Assembly (NCBI RefSeq): GCF_963517015.1
Contig: NZ_CAUQDV010000001.1
Coordinates: 682,001-746,000, forward strand
Direction of reading: 5' to 3'
DNA from: an uncultured Devosia sp.
GTDB lineage: Bacteria; Pseudomonadota; Alphaproteobacteria; Rhizobiales; Devosiaceae
DNA length: 64,000 nt
Below, one piece after another: positions 52,504-62,961 of the stretch (position 1 is its first letter; every line of letters begins with the position of its first letter). The translations under genes were made by a program, and so were the position numbers. The notes beneath the pieces are model-generated. The model was not told where the DNA came from, ran no database searches, and was given only the letters and a program-made list of their open reading frames with translations.

Positions 52504-54771
52504 ATGGGAACGACCATAGGCGGCCCAAGGGTGCTGCTGCGGCAATTGCGCGAGACCATGGCGGAGCAACTGGCTTCGCAGGCTCGGCTCGACAAGATTG
52601 TCTCCCTGATCGCCGAAAACATGCGGGCCGACGTCTGCTCCTTCTACGTGCTGCGCGATGACAGCGCGCTGGAGCTGTTCGCCTCCAAGGGGCTGGCTGC
52701 CGAATCGGTGCATATGACCACGCTTCGCCTTGGCGAGGGCCTGGTCGGCCTGATCGCGGCGGAAGCCGAACCGCTCAGCCTTGACGATGCGCCCAGCCAT
52801 CCGGGCTTTGCCTATCGCCCGGAAACGGGCGAGGACAAGTATAATTCATTCCTGGGCGTGCCGGTGCTGAGAGCCGGGCAAACGCTGGGCGTTCTGGTGG
52901 TACAGAATGCCGACCATCGCCATTATGGCGAGGACGAGACCGAGGCCATGCTGACTACGGCCACAATCCTGGCCGAGATGATCGCCACCTCGGATTTCGA
53001 CAACCTGATCAAGCCGGGGTCCGATATCGATCTCAGGCGTCCCCGCATGTTCACTGGCGTAAGTTTTACCGACGGCATTGCGCTGGGCACGGTGGTTCTG
53101 CACGATCCCCGCGTCGTGGTATCCAATTTCATCGCCGAGGATACGGACGCCGAAAAGCTGCGGCTCGAATCGGCGCTGGAAAAGATGCGCGTCTCGATCG
53201 ACGCCATGCTCGACCATGGTGACATGGTGGGCGGCACGGATCACCGCGAAATCCTTGAAACCTATCGCATGTTCGCCAATGACCGTGGCTGGGTGCATCG
53301 CCTGACCGAGGCGATCGACAATGGCCTCTCCGCCGAAGCTGCCGTCGAGCGCGTGCAGAATGACACCCGCGCCCGCATGCTGCGCCAGACCGATCCCTAT
53401 ATCCGCGACCGGCTGCATGACCTTGATGATCTGGCCAACCGCCTGCTGCGCGTGTTGACCGGCGACGGCCAGGCTTTGGGCCGCAAGGAATTGCCGGATA
53501 ATGCGATCCTTGTTGCTCGCAACATGGGCCCGGCGGAACTGCTCGAATATGACCGCACCAAGCTGCGGGGCGTGGTGCTGGAAGAGGGCGGCACGACCGC
53601 CCACGTCGCCATCGTCGCCCGTTCGCTCGGCATGGTGGCGGTGGGGCAGGCGCAGTCGATCGTTTCCATGTGCGAAACCGGCGATGACATCATCCTCGAT
53701 GGCCCGGCGGGGATCGTCCATCTGCGCCCGACGCCCGATATCGAGCAGACCTATGTCGACAAGGTCCGCGTCACCGCCAAGCGGCGCGCCCACTATGCAG
53801 CCCTGCGTGACAAGCCTTCGATCACCCAGGATGGTGTCGGCATCACGCTGCTGCACAATTCGGGCCTCGTGGCCGACCTGCCGATGCTGGACGATACCGG
53901 CGCCGCCGGCGTTGGCCTGTTCCGTACCGAATTGCAGTTCATGATTGCGTCGAAATTGCCGCGGCTCGAGGAGCAGCGCGAGCTTTATGCCGAGGCCATG
54001 GCGATTGCCGGCGAGCGGCCCGTGGTGTTCCGCCTGCTCGATATCGGCGGCGACAAGGTGCTGCCCTATCAGCGCTCGATGACCGAGGAAAACCCGGCCA
54101 TGGGTTTCCGCTCGATCCGCCTCGGCCTCGAACGGCCGGGCCTGTTGCGCACCCAGATTCGCGCGCTGCTGCTGGCGGCCGATGGCCGTCCGCTCAAGAT
54201 TCTCGTGCCCATGGTCACCGAGACGTTCGAATTCATGCAGACCAAGATGGTGGTGCAAAAGGAAGTCGAACGCCTCAAGCGCCAGGGCCGGATCATCCCG
54301 TCGCGGCTGGAGCTGGGCGTGATGGTCGAAGTGCCATCGCTGCTGTTCGAGCTCGACCAGCTGCTGCCAGAAGCCGATTTCGTCTCCATCGGCTCCAATG
54401 ACCTGGTGCAGTTCCTCACCGCTTCCGATCGCGCCAATCCGCGCGTGGCCAAGAACTACGATCCCATCGGCATGCCGCGCCTGCGTGCCATCCGCATGGT
54501 GGTTGACGCGGCCCGCCGCTACAATATTCCGATCACCATGTGTGGCGAGCTGGCTGGCAAGCCCCTGGAAGCGCTGGCGCTCATGTCGATCGGCATGACG
54601 CGGCTGTCCATGGGCCCGGCCTCGATCGGGCCGATCCGCGAACTGGTGCTCAATCTCGACCTCAAGCCGATCCAGATGTCGGTCAATGCGGCGCTGAGCG
54701 ACGGGGCCGACGGGGTCACCATCCGGCAGCTGCTGCAGGAATGGATCGAGCGGCAGAACCTGCCCGTCTGA
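52504..54771 (+). CDS. ptsP: PTS-Ntr enzyme I (phosphoenolpyruvate--protein phosphotransferase PtsP)
   Basis: PtsP is enzyme I of the nitrogen-type phosphotransferase cascade, passing phosphate from phosphoenolpyruvate to NPr. The 755-residue protein has an N-terminal GAF domain (residues about 20-160, absent in sugar enzyme I). The phospho-His domain follows with EEGGTTAHVAIVARSLGMVAVG, then the PEP-binding barrel (RLLDIGGDKVLPY, GSNDLVQFLTASDR, CGELAGKPLEALAL). The lysC-ptsP-prfA-prmC order is typical of Hyphomicrobiales. It probably senses nitrogen status through GAF binding of glutamine, an inference from other species. Confidence 0.95.
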   Translation: MGTTIGGPRVLLRQLRETMAEQLASQARLDKIVSLIAENMRADVCSFYVLRDDSALELFASKGLAAESVHMTTLRLGEGLVGLIAAEAEPLSLDDAPSHPGFAYRPETGEDKYNSFLGVPVLRAGQTLGVLVVQNADHRHYGEDETEAMLTTATILAEMIATSDFDNLIKPGSDIDLRRPRMFTGVSFTDGIALGTVVLHDPRVVVSNFIAEDTDAEKLRLESALEKMRVSIDAMLDHGDMVGGTDHREILETYRMFANDRGWVHRLTEAIDNGLSAEAAVERVQNDTRARMLRQTDPYIRDRLHDLDDLANRLLRVLTGDGQALGRKELPDNAILVARNMGPAELLEYDRTKLRGVVLEEGGTTAHVAIVARSLGMVAVGQAQSIVSMCETGDDIILDGPAGIVHLRPTPDIEQTYVDKVRVTAKRRAHYAALRDKPSITQDGVGITLLHNSGLVADLPMLDDTGAAGVGLFRTELQFMIASKLPRLEEQRELYAEAMAIAGERPVVFRLLDIGGDKVLPYQRSMTEENPAMGFRSIRLGLERPGLLRTQIRALLLAADGRPLKILVPMVTETFEFMQTKMVVQKEVERLKRQGRIIPSRLELGVMVEVPSLLFELDQLLPEADFVSIGSNDLVQFLTASDRANPRVAKNYDPIGMPRLRAIRMVVDAARRYNIPITMCGELAGKPLEALALMSIGMTRLSMGPASIGPIRELVLNLDLKPIQMSVNAALSDGADGVTIRQLLQEWIERQNLPV

Positions 54772-54852
54772 TCGGCAAAGCTTGAAGTTGAGCGCCGTGG
54801 CCTTTACACGCCACGGATTGGTTGTGACCGCGCGGCGCGAAAGAATAACAGA

Positions 54853-55929
54853 ATGGCATCTCTTCCCCAGGACAAGCTCGACGCGCTCGAAACGCGGTTT
54901 CAGTATGTCGAGGCTTCGCTCTCGGGTGGCGCGGGCCCTGATGAATTCGTCAAATTCTCCAAGGAACACGCCGAGCTCGCGCCGATCGTCGGCGAAATCC
55001 GCGCCTACAAGAAGGCGCTGAGCGATCGGGCCGAGGCAGAGGATCTGCTCAAAAGCGGCGACAAGGACATGGCCGAAATGGCCGAGGCCGAAATCGCCGA
55101 GCTCGACGACAAGATCGAGACGCTGTTCCAGTCGATCCGCATTCTGCTGCTGCCCAAGGACGAGGCCGACGAAAAGTCGATCATCCTCGAAATCCGTGGC
55201 GGCACGGGTGGCGACGAGGCGGCGCTGTTCGCCGGTGACCTGTTCCGCATGTACGAGCGCTATGCGCAGGGCCATGGCTGGAAGGTCACGGTGATGGAAG
55301 AAAGCCCCGGCGAAATGGGCGGCTTCAAGGAAATCATCGCCAATGTCTCGGGCAAGGGCGTCTATGCCCGCATGAAGTTCGAATCGGGCGTCCATCGCGT
55401 GCAGCGCGTGCCGGCCACCGAAGGCTCGGGCCGCATCCATACCTCCGCCGCCACGGTCGCAGTGCTGCCGGAAGTGGAAGACATCGATATCGAGATCCGC
55501 AACGAGGATATCCGCATCGACACGATGCGCGCCTCGGGGGCCGGCGGCCAGCACGTCAACACCACCGACTCGGCGGTCCGCATCACCCATATCCCGACCG
55601 GCATTGTCGTTACCTCGGCGATGAAATCGCAGCACCAGAACCGCGCCCAGGCCATGGTCGTGCTGCGCTCGCGGCTCTATGAGATGCAGCGCGAGGAGCG
55701 CGACAGTGCCCGCTCAGCCGAACGCAAGGGGCAGGTGGGGTCGGGCGATCGTTCCGAGCGCATCCGCACCTATAATTTCCCGCAGGGCCGCGTCACCGAT
55801 CACCGCATCAACCTGACGCTCTACAAGCTCGACAAGGTCATCACCGGCGAAGCGCTTGACGAGCTGATCGAGGCGCTGATCACCACGTCGCAGGCCGAAC
55901 AGCTGGCGGCGATGGAGATGCCGAACTGA
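54853..55929 (+). CDS. prfA: Peptide chain release factor 1
   Basis: RF1 ends translation at UAA and UAG. The 358-residue length is normal. The catalytic GGQ is at 231-233 (SGAGGQHVNTTDSAVRITHIPTG), with LEIRGGTGGDEAALFAGDLFRMYERYA in domain 2 and RIRTYNFPQGRVTDHRINLTLYKL near the end. Gln233 is the residue methylated by PrmC, whose gene follows immediately. ATG 54853 is the natural start. Confidence 0.97.
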   Translation: MASLPQDKLDALETRFQYVEASLSGGAGPDEFVKFSKEHAELAPIVGEIRAYKKALSDRAEAEDLLKSGDKDMAEMAEAEIAELDDKIETLFQSIRILLLPKDEADEKSIILEIRGGTGGDEAALFAGDLFRMYERYAQGHGWKVTVMEESPGEMGGFKEIIANVSGKGVYARMKFESGVHRVQRVPATEGSGRIHTSAATVAVLPEVEDIDIEIRNEDIRIDTMRASGAGGQHVNTTDSAVRITHIPTGIVVTSAMKSQHQNRAQAMVVLRSRLYEMQREERDSARSAERKGQVGSGDRSERIRTYNFPQGRVTDHRINLTLYKLDKVITGEALDELIEALITTSQAEQLAAMEMPN

Positions 55930-55952
55930 GCGACACGCCCGCCATCGGCGCC

Positions 55953-56780
55953 TTGTGGCGCGGCTGGCGCGATGTGCTGACACGTCTCGGCTTTGCCTCC
56001 GCGGCGCTGGACGCCAAACTCCTCACCGGCCATGCCCTGGGTCTGTCCAGCCTCGATCTGGCGATCCGCGAGAATGATCGGGTCGCCGAAGCCGATGCGG
56101 CAAGGGTTGCCGAACTGATCCGCCGCCGGATGAGCGGGGAATCCGTCGCCCGCATCATCGGCTCTCGCGAATTCTACGGCCTGCCCTTCGTCCTCAATGA
56201 AGCAACGCTCGAACCGCGGCCGGATACGGAACTGCTGGTTGATCTTGCCCTGGGCGCACTCCCCGCCGGTGGCCGCCTGCTCGATCTGGGCACCGGCACC
56301 GGCTGCATCCCGATCGCCATTCTCGCCAATCAGCCGGATGCTACGGCCGTGGCGGTGGACCTCAGTGGCCGGGCGCTCGAGGCGGCGCGCGACAATGCTA
56401 TCGCCAATGGCGTGGTGGAGCGGCTGAGCTTGCTGCATGGCAGCTGGTTCGAGCCGCTGCAACCCGGCCAGACATTCGATCTCATCACCTCCAACCCGCC
56501 CTATATCACCTCGGCTGTGGTCGAAACGCTGGAGCCGGAGGTCAAGGATTTCGATCCGCGCCTCGCGCTCGACGGCGGGCCGGATGGCCTTGCGCCCTAT
56601 CGCATCATCGCCGCCGAGGCCGCGGGCTGGCTCAATCCTGGTGGCCACCTGATGGTCGAGATCGGCTATGACCAGGGCGCAGCGGTCTCGGCGCTTTTGC
56701 TGGAAGCCGGTTTCGAGGATGTCGCCGTGCATCGCGACCTCAATGGGCTTGATCGTGTGGTCAGCGCGCACCACATCTGA
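55953..56780 (+). CDS. prmC: Release factor glutamine methyltransferase
   Basis: PrmC methylates the GGQ glutamine of release factors. From TTG 55953 the protein has 275 residues, with the SAM motif LLDLGTGTGCIPIAIL and the catalytic NPPY at about 181-184. There is no in-frame ATG or GTG upstream. A CTG at 55926 would overlap the prfA stop as CTGA and add nine residues (LSDTPAIGA) that look homologous to PrmC N-termini. The start is therefore either CTG 55926 or TTG 55953. It is the last gene of the lysC-ptsP-prfA-prmC cluster. Confidence 0.9.
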   Translation: MWRGWRDVLTRLGFASAALDAKLLTGHALGLSSLDLAIRENDRVAEADAARVAELIRRRMSGESVARIIGSREFYGLPFVLNEATLEPRPDTELLVDLALGALPAGGRLLDLGTGTGCIPIAILANQPDATAVAVDLSGRALEAARDNAIANGVVERLSLLHGSWFEPLQPGQTFDLITSNPPYITSAVVETLEPEVKDFDPRLALDGGPDGLAPYRIIAAEAAGWLNPGGHLMVEIGYDQGAAVSALLLEAGFEDVAVHRDLNGLDRVVSAHHI

Positions 56781-57121
56781 GGTCAAACAGGCGCACAAAG
56801 CCCCTCACGCAATTAGGGCTTTCAAATAATCGGCGAACGTTATAGTTTGCCCCTAGCTGTCAACGGCGCTTCATGAGCGCCACGGCGACTAGCCATCCGA
56901 CATATCCATCGGCTGCAAGGCGCAGCGCGGTTCCGGCAAAGGCGGGAACGACGCGGGATGGGTTCGGAGCGCCGTCAGACGGTTCGGTCTTCATGAAGCC
57001 AAGTTAGACCCGGTTCGCGAAAGCCAAGATGGCTTTCATCCCCGGATTGGCCAGACCAGGCAGAGTGCCGGTCCGCCAGCAGTGTGACGCTTATTTTTCT
57101 AGAGTTAGATAAAGCGACCAG
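56781..57121. other. Non-coding gap before the DUF4167 gene
   Basis: About 340 bases without a supported gene. A weak terminator-like hairpin (AAAGCCC / GGGCTTT, 12-base loop, 56797-56822) lies 16 bases after prmC. The rest may hold the promoter of the DUF4167 gene, for which I cannot name a clear -35/-10 pair. Confidence 0.45.
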
Positions 57122-57886
57122 ATGAGACCCAATAACCAGAATAACAAGAATCGGCAGCGCGGCCGCAATGGTGGCCGCAAGCACGTCAATCCGCTGTCCC
57201 GCAATTTCGAGAGCAACGGCCCGGACGTGAAGGTGCGCGGCAATGCCGCCCATATTGCCGAGAAATATCTTCAGCTCGCCCGCGATGCGCAGTCGAGCGG
57301 CGACTCGGTGATGGCGGAGAATTATCTCCAGCATGCCGAACATTATTTCCGCATCGTCTCCAGCGCCCAGCAGGCGCAGAACGGTCAGCGTCCGGACGGC
57401 CAGGACGATGATTTCGACGATGATATGCCCGATATGAACTCGCGCTTCGCATCGCCCCAGCCCCAGCAACCCCAGCCGCAATATCAGCCGGCCGAGGGCG
57501 ACGAGCAGCCGTCCACGGAAGGCGGCGAGCAGCCGCAGGCCCAGGGCGAACAGCAGCAGAACCGCGAGCGTCCGCCGCGCGGTGATCGTCGCGATCGCAA
57601 TCGCAATCGCGACCGCTTCCGCCCCGAAGGCGAGGTGCAGCAGATCCCCGTCCCGGCCGCTGCTGCAGCTGAGCAGCCCGCGGTTGCCGAAGCTCCGGCT
57701 GAAGCCGCAGCGCCGGCCGCTCCGGTCGAAGCGGCTGCCGAAGGCGAGGTTGCCAAGCCCCGTGAACGCCGCCCCCGCCGCCGTCGTCCGGCCGCTGGCG
57801 AAGGCGATCCGGCCAGTGCCGACCAGCCCGACGTCGGCGGCCTTCCGGCCTTCCTGACCGGCGGCGCGACCAATGCGGCAGAATAA
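57122..57886 (+). CDS. DUF4167 domain protein, disordered basic/acidic tail
   Basis: The 254-residue protein has a conserved N-terminal domain: RPNNQNNKNRQRGRNGGRKHVNPLSRNFESNGPDVKVRGNAAHIAEKYLQLARDA and SGDSVMAENYLQHAEHYFRI. Beyond residue 90 it is low-complexity: Pro/Gln, Arg-rich, then Ala/Glu. The Arg-rich N-terminus suggests RNA binding, but no function is proven. At 57620-57640 the tail carries RPEGEVQ, also found twice in the Suv3-like helicase. It has a strong terminator. Confidence 0.88.
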   Translation: MRPNNQNNKNRQRGRNGGRKHVNPLSRNFESNGPDVKVRGNAAHIAEKYLQLARDAQSSGDSVMAENYLQHAEHYFRIVSSAQQAQNGQRPDGQDDDFDDDMPDMNSRFASPQPQQPQPQYQPAEGDEQPSTEGGEQPQAQGEQQQNRERPPRGDRRDRNRNRDRFRPEGEVQQIPVPAAAAAEQPAVAEAPAEAAAPAAPVEAAAEGEVAKPRERRPRRRRPAAGEGDPASADQPDVGGLPAFLTGGATNAAE

Positions 57887-57906
57887 GCAGCGTCAGATTT
57901 GAGAAA

Positions 57907-57933
57907 GGCCGGGCAGCAATGCCCGGCCTTTTT
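57907..57933 (+). terminator. Rho-independent terminator of the DUF4167 gene
   Basis: A 9-base stem (GGCCGGGCA / TGCCCGGCC) with GCAA loop is followed by TTTTT, 20 bases after the stop. Confidence 0.92.
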
Positions 57934-57963
57934 GTTTGTTGGCGTGATGGCGCGACCTGCTTT

Positions 57964-58017
57964 CCTCCCCCGCCTGCGGGGGAGGGGGACCGCCCATAGG
58001 GCGGTGGAGGGGGGAGC
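57964..58017 (+). repeat. Double-hairpin repeat, copy on plus strand
   Basis: Two tandem hairpins: CCTCCCCCGC / GCGGGGGAGG, then CCGCCC / GGGCGG, ending in a GGAGGGGGG run. A related unit lies inverted at 58063-58116. Confidence 0.7.
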
Positions 58018-58062
58018 CGCTTGCGCCAAGCCCTGCCTGACAATCGTCGCACTGCGTCCGCT

Positions 58063-58116
58063 GCCCCCCTCTCCACCACGCTGCGCGTGGTCCCCCTCTC
58101 CCGTGAACGGGAGAGG
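58063..58116 (-). repeat. Double-hairpin repeat, inverted copy
   Basis: Read on the minus strand it gives CCTCTCCCGTT / ACGGGAGAGG, then GGGGACCACGC / GCGTGG and TGGAGAGGGGG. This is the same order as the copy at 57964. Confidence 0.65.
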
Positions 58117-58142
58117 AAAGCCACCCCACGCATCCCGCCCCT

Positions 58143-58170
58143 CTTCTCTCCGCCAAAACCCTCCCCATAT
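58143..58170 (+). promoter_or_regulatory. Candidate heat-shock (RpoH) promoter of clpB
   Basis: The -10 CCCCATAT at 58163-58170 matches the sigma-32 consensus exactly. Thirteen bases upstream is CTTCTCT, a partial match to CTTGAAA. It faces clpB and lies 109 bases before its ATG, as expected for a heat-shock chaperone. Confidence 0.5.
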
Positions 58171-58278
58171 ATGGACCGTGATGGAGCAGCGCCGAATGTC
58201 GGGCGTTCCATCTCACGACGCTTCGCCGTGTGTTCAGGTGCCTTCGGGGCCGGGCAGCGGGCAGAATTGGAGAGTTGA

Positions 58279-60888
<2,610 letters not shown>

Positions 60889-60902
60889 ATCGTTAAGTCA
60901 CG

Positions 60903-60929
60903 GGGCCGGTCACAAGATCGGCCCTTTTT
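60903..60929 (+). terminator. Rho-independent terminator of clpB
   Basis: A 9-base stem (GGGCCGGTC / GATCGGCCC, one G-T pair) with loop ACAA is followed by TTTTT, 14 bases after the clpB stop. Confidence 0.92.
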
Positions 60930-60963
60930 GTTAGGCACGAAGGCAACCCACCCACCGGACCAA

Positions 60964-61012
60964 CCTTCTCCCCTTGCGGGAGAAGGTGGCGGCGAAGCCG
61001 ACGGATGAGGGG
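60964..61012 (+). repeat. Intergenic repeat related to the element at 24385
   Basis: A hairpin CCTTCTCCC-CTTGC-GGGAGAAGG, then GGCGGCGAAGCCGACGGATGAGGGG. Read in reverse it gives CCCCTCATCCG first, matching the element after cobS. Confidence 0.65.
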
Positions 61013-61086
61013 CTTAGGGCGTTGGCAAGGCTTGAAGCTCGCCAAAACGTCCTATAGAACAAAAATAGAACGTTGAGGAGCACCCT

Positions 61087-61425
61087 ATGGCCGACAAGAT
61101 CGACTACATTGAATTTCCATCCACCAACCGCGCCCAGAGCAGCGCCTTCTTTCAGGCCGCATTTGGCTGGGGCATCATCAGCTATGGCCCGGACTACGAT
61201 GCGCTCAGCGATGCCGGCATTGATGGCGGGATCGATCAGGCGCCCGAAAAGGTCGCGGCGACCATGGCCATTGTCCGCACCGAAGATCTCGACGATGCCG
61301 AACGTCGGGTCATCTCGGCCGGAGGCACCATCACCCGGGCGCAGTTCGATTTTCCTGGCGGGCGGCGCTTTCATTTCCGCGAGCCGGGCGGAAACGAGAT
61401 GGCGGTCTATATCTCGAAAGAATAG
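61087..61425 (+). CDS. VOC family protein (glyoxalase/bleomycin-resistance fold)
   Basis: The 112-residue protein is a single vicinal-oxygen-chelate domain: KIDYIEFPSTNRAQSSAFFQAAFGWGI near the start, GGGTITRAQ-like AGGTITRAQFDFPGGRRFHFREPGGNEMAVY at the end. Function is not defined for this small subgroup; enzymatic or binding roles are possible. ATG 61087 follows GAGGAG. The MFS gene begins 30 bases after its stop, so they may be cotranscribed. Confidence 0.88.
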   Translation: MADKIDYIEFPSTNRAQSSAFFQAAFGWGIISYGPDYDALSDAGIDGGIDQAPEKVAATMAIVRTEDLDDAERRVISAGGTITRAQFDFPGGRRFHFREPGGNEMAVYISKE

Positions 61426-61455
61426 TCTGGCCTCACCATTCAGCCGGATCGCCCC

Positions 61456-62931
61456 ATGAGCCAGGATATCGCCGCCCCCGACAGCCGCCGCTTTGTCCTG
61501 GTGGCGGCGATCCTCGCCTCCAGCATGGGTTTCATCGATGGTTCGGTGATTTCCATCGCCATTCCGGCCATTCGCGCCGATCTCGGCGCGACGCTTTCCG
61601 ATGCGCAGTGGGTCAGCAATGGCTATCTGCTCTTCCTCTCCGCGCTGATCCTGCTCGGTGGCGCGGCGGGCGACCGCTTCGGGCTGCGGAAAGTCTTTGG
61701 CATAGGCATCGTGGTCTTTGTCGCGGCCTCCATGGTCTGCGCCATGGCGCCGACACCTTGGGTGCTGGTTGTGGCCCGTGCCATCCAGGGCATGGGCGCG
61801 GCCTTCATGGTGCCGGGAAGTCTCGCCATCATCGCCAAGGCCTATCCGCGCGAGGAGCGCGGCAAGGCTATTGGCATCTGGGCCGCGGCCTCCTCGCTTA
61901 CCTCCATCGCCGGACCGATCATCGGTGGATTCCTTCTCACAGCACTGGGCGACTGGAGCTGGCGGGTGGTCTTTGCCGTCAACCTGCCGCTCGGTCTCAT
62001 CGCCCTGAGCCTGCTTTGGTTCAAGGTTGCGCCCGATCGGCCCGAAACGGGCAAGCGGCTCGATGTCGCCGGCGCCATTCTCGCGACCCTCGCCCTGATG
62101 CTGATCGCCTATGGCCTCACCGGCGATGGCAGCGAAAGCGTTCCGCCGCTGTCGCATACCATCCTTTGGTGCGGCGCCGGGTTGGTGGTCGCTGCAGCCT
62201 TCCTGTTCTGGGAGCATAGGGCCAAAGCCCCCATGCTGCCCTTGCGCCTCTTCGCCAATCGCGGATTTTCCGGCGCCAACGGCCTGACCTTCACGCTCTA
62301 TTTCGCGCTGGGCGGCACCATGTTTTTCCTGCCGATGACGATGATCGGTGGCTGGGGCGAAACGCCGGCCACCGTATCGTTGGCGCTGCTGCCCATGGGC
62401 ATCTTGCTCACCGCACTCTCCTCCTTCAGCGGTGCCTGGTCAGACCGGTTTGGTGCCGGCCCGCTCATCGCGGCAGGCTCACTGATCGTCGCTATCGCTT
62501 TTCTTATCCTCGGGCTGACTGCGCCAATGCATAATGTCTGGGGCGCTGTCCTGCCGTCGATCGCGCTGCTTGGTCTCGGCATGGGGCTTGTGGTTTCGCC
62601 GCTGTCGACGGCCGTGATGACCTCGGTCGATGACAGCGAAACGGGTGTCGCCTCGGGCGTCAACAATGCGGTCGCCCGCGTTGCCGGTCTGGTCGCCGTC
62701 GCCTTTCTGGGCGTCGTGGTGGCGCAGGTGTTCGAGCAGAGCCTCGGAGACGCCGCCGAGCTCTCCATCTTCTTTGGTGTGCCAGCAGCAAACCTCAGCA
62801 ATTCGCAAGCAAGCTTGCAGCTTTCTGCCACCGATGCTGCCTTTGCCGCGGTCTGCTATATCACCGCCGCGCTCAGTCTCACCTCGGCTGCCATCGCCTG
62901 GCTGACGCTCGACCGCAAGGCCGCCTCATAA
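61456..62931 (+). CDS. MFS drug/multidrug exporter (DHA2, 14-helix type)
   Basis: The 491-residue protein shows the 14-helix DHA2 layout: FVLVAAILASSMGFIDGSVISIAIPAI in helix 1, the MFS signature GDRFGLRKVFG, and motif C GIWAAASSLTSIAGPIIGGFL near helix 5. It is a proton-driven exporter of drugs or metabolites; the substrate is not visible. No regulator is adjacent, but the small VOC gene just upstream may belong to the same resistance-type unit. Confidence 0.88.
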   Translation: MSQDIAAPDSRRFVLVAAILASSMGFIDGSVISIAIPAIRADLGATLSDAQWVSNGYLLFLSALILLGGAAGDRFGLRKVFGIGIVVFVAASMVCAMAPTPWVLVVARAIQGMGAAFMVPGSLAIIAKAYPREERGKAIGIWAAASSLTSIAGPIIGGFLLTALGDWSWRVVFAVNLPLGLIALSLLWFKVAPDRPETGKRLDVAGAILATLALMLIAYGLTGDGSESVPPLSHTILWCGAGLVVAAAFLFWEHRAKAPMLPLRLFANRGFSGANGLTFTLYFALGGTMFFLPMTMIGGWGETPATVSLALLPMGILLTALSSFSGAWSDRFGAGPLIAAGSLIVAIAFLILGLTAPMHNVWGAVLPSIALLGLGMGLVVSPLSTAVMTSVDDSETGVASGVNNAVARVAGLVAVAFLGVVVAQVFEQSLGDAAELSIFFGVPAANLSNSQASLQLSATDAAFAAVCYITAALSLTSAAIAWLTLDRKAAS

Positions 62932-62961
62932 ACGGACATCCCCGCCGAAGCGGGGATGGAT

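Larger units (their letters stand above)
57887..58278. other. Intergenic region between DUF4167 and clpB genes
   Basis: About 390 bases holding, in order, the DUF4167 terminator, two inverted copies of a repeat (57964 and 58063), and a candidate heat-shock promoter with a CCCCATAT -10 (58163). The ribosome site of clpB (GGAGAG) lies at the end. No coding frame here has family features. Confidence 0.7.
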
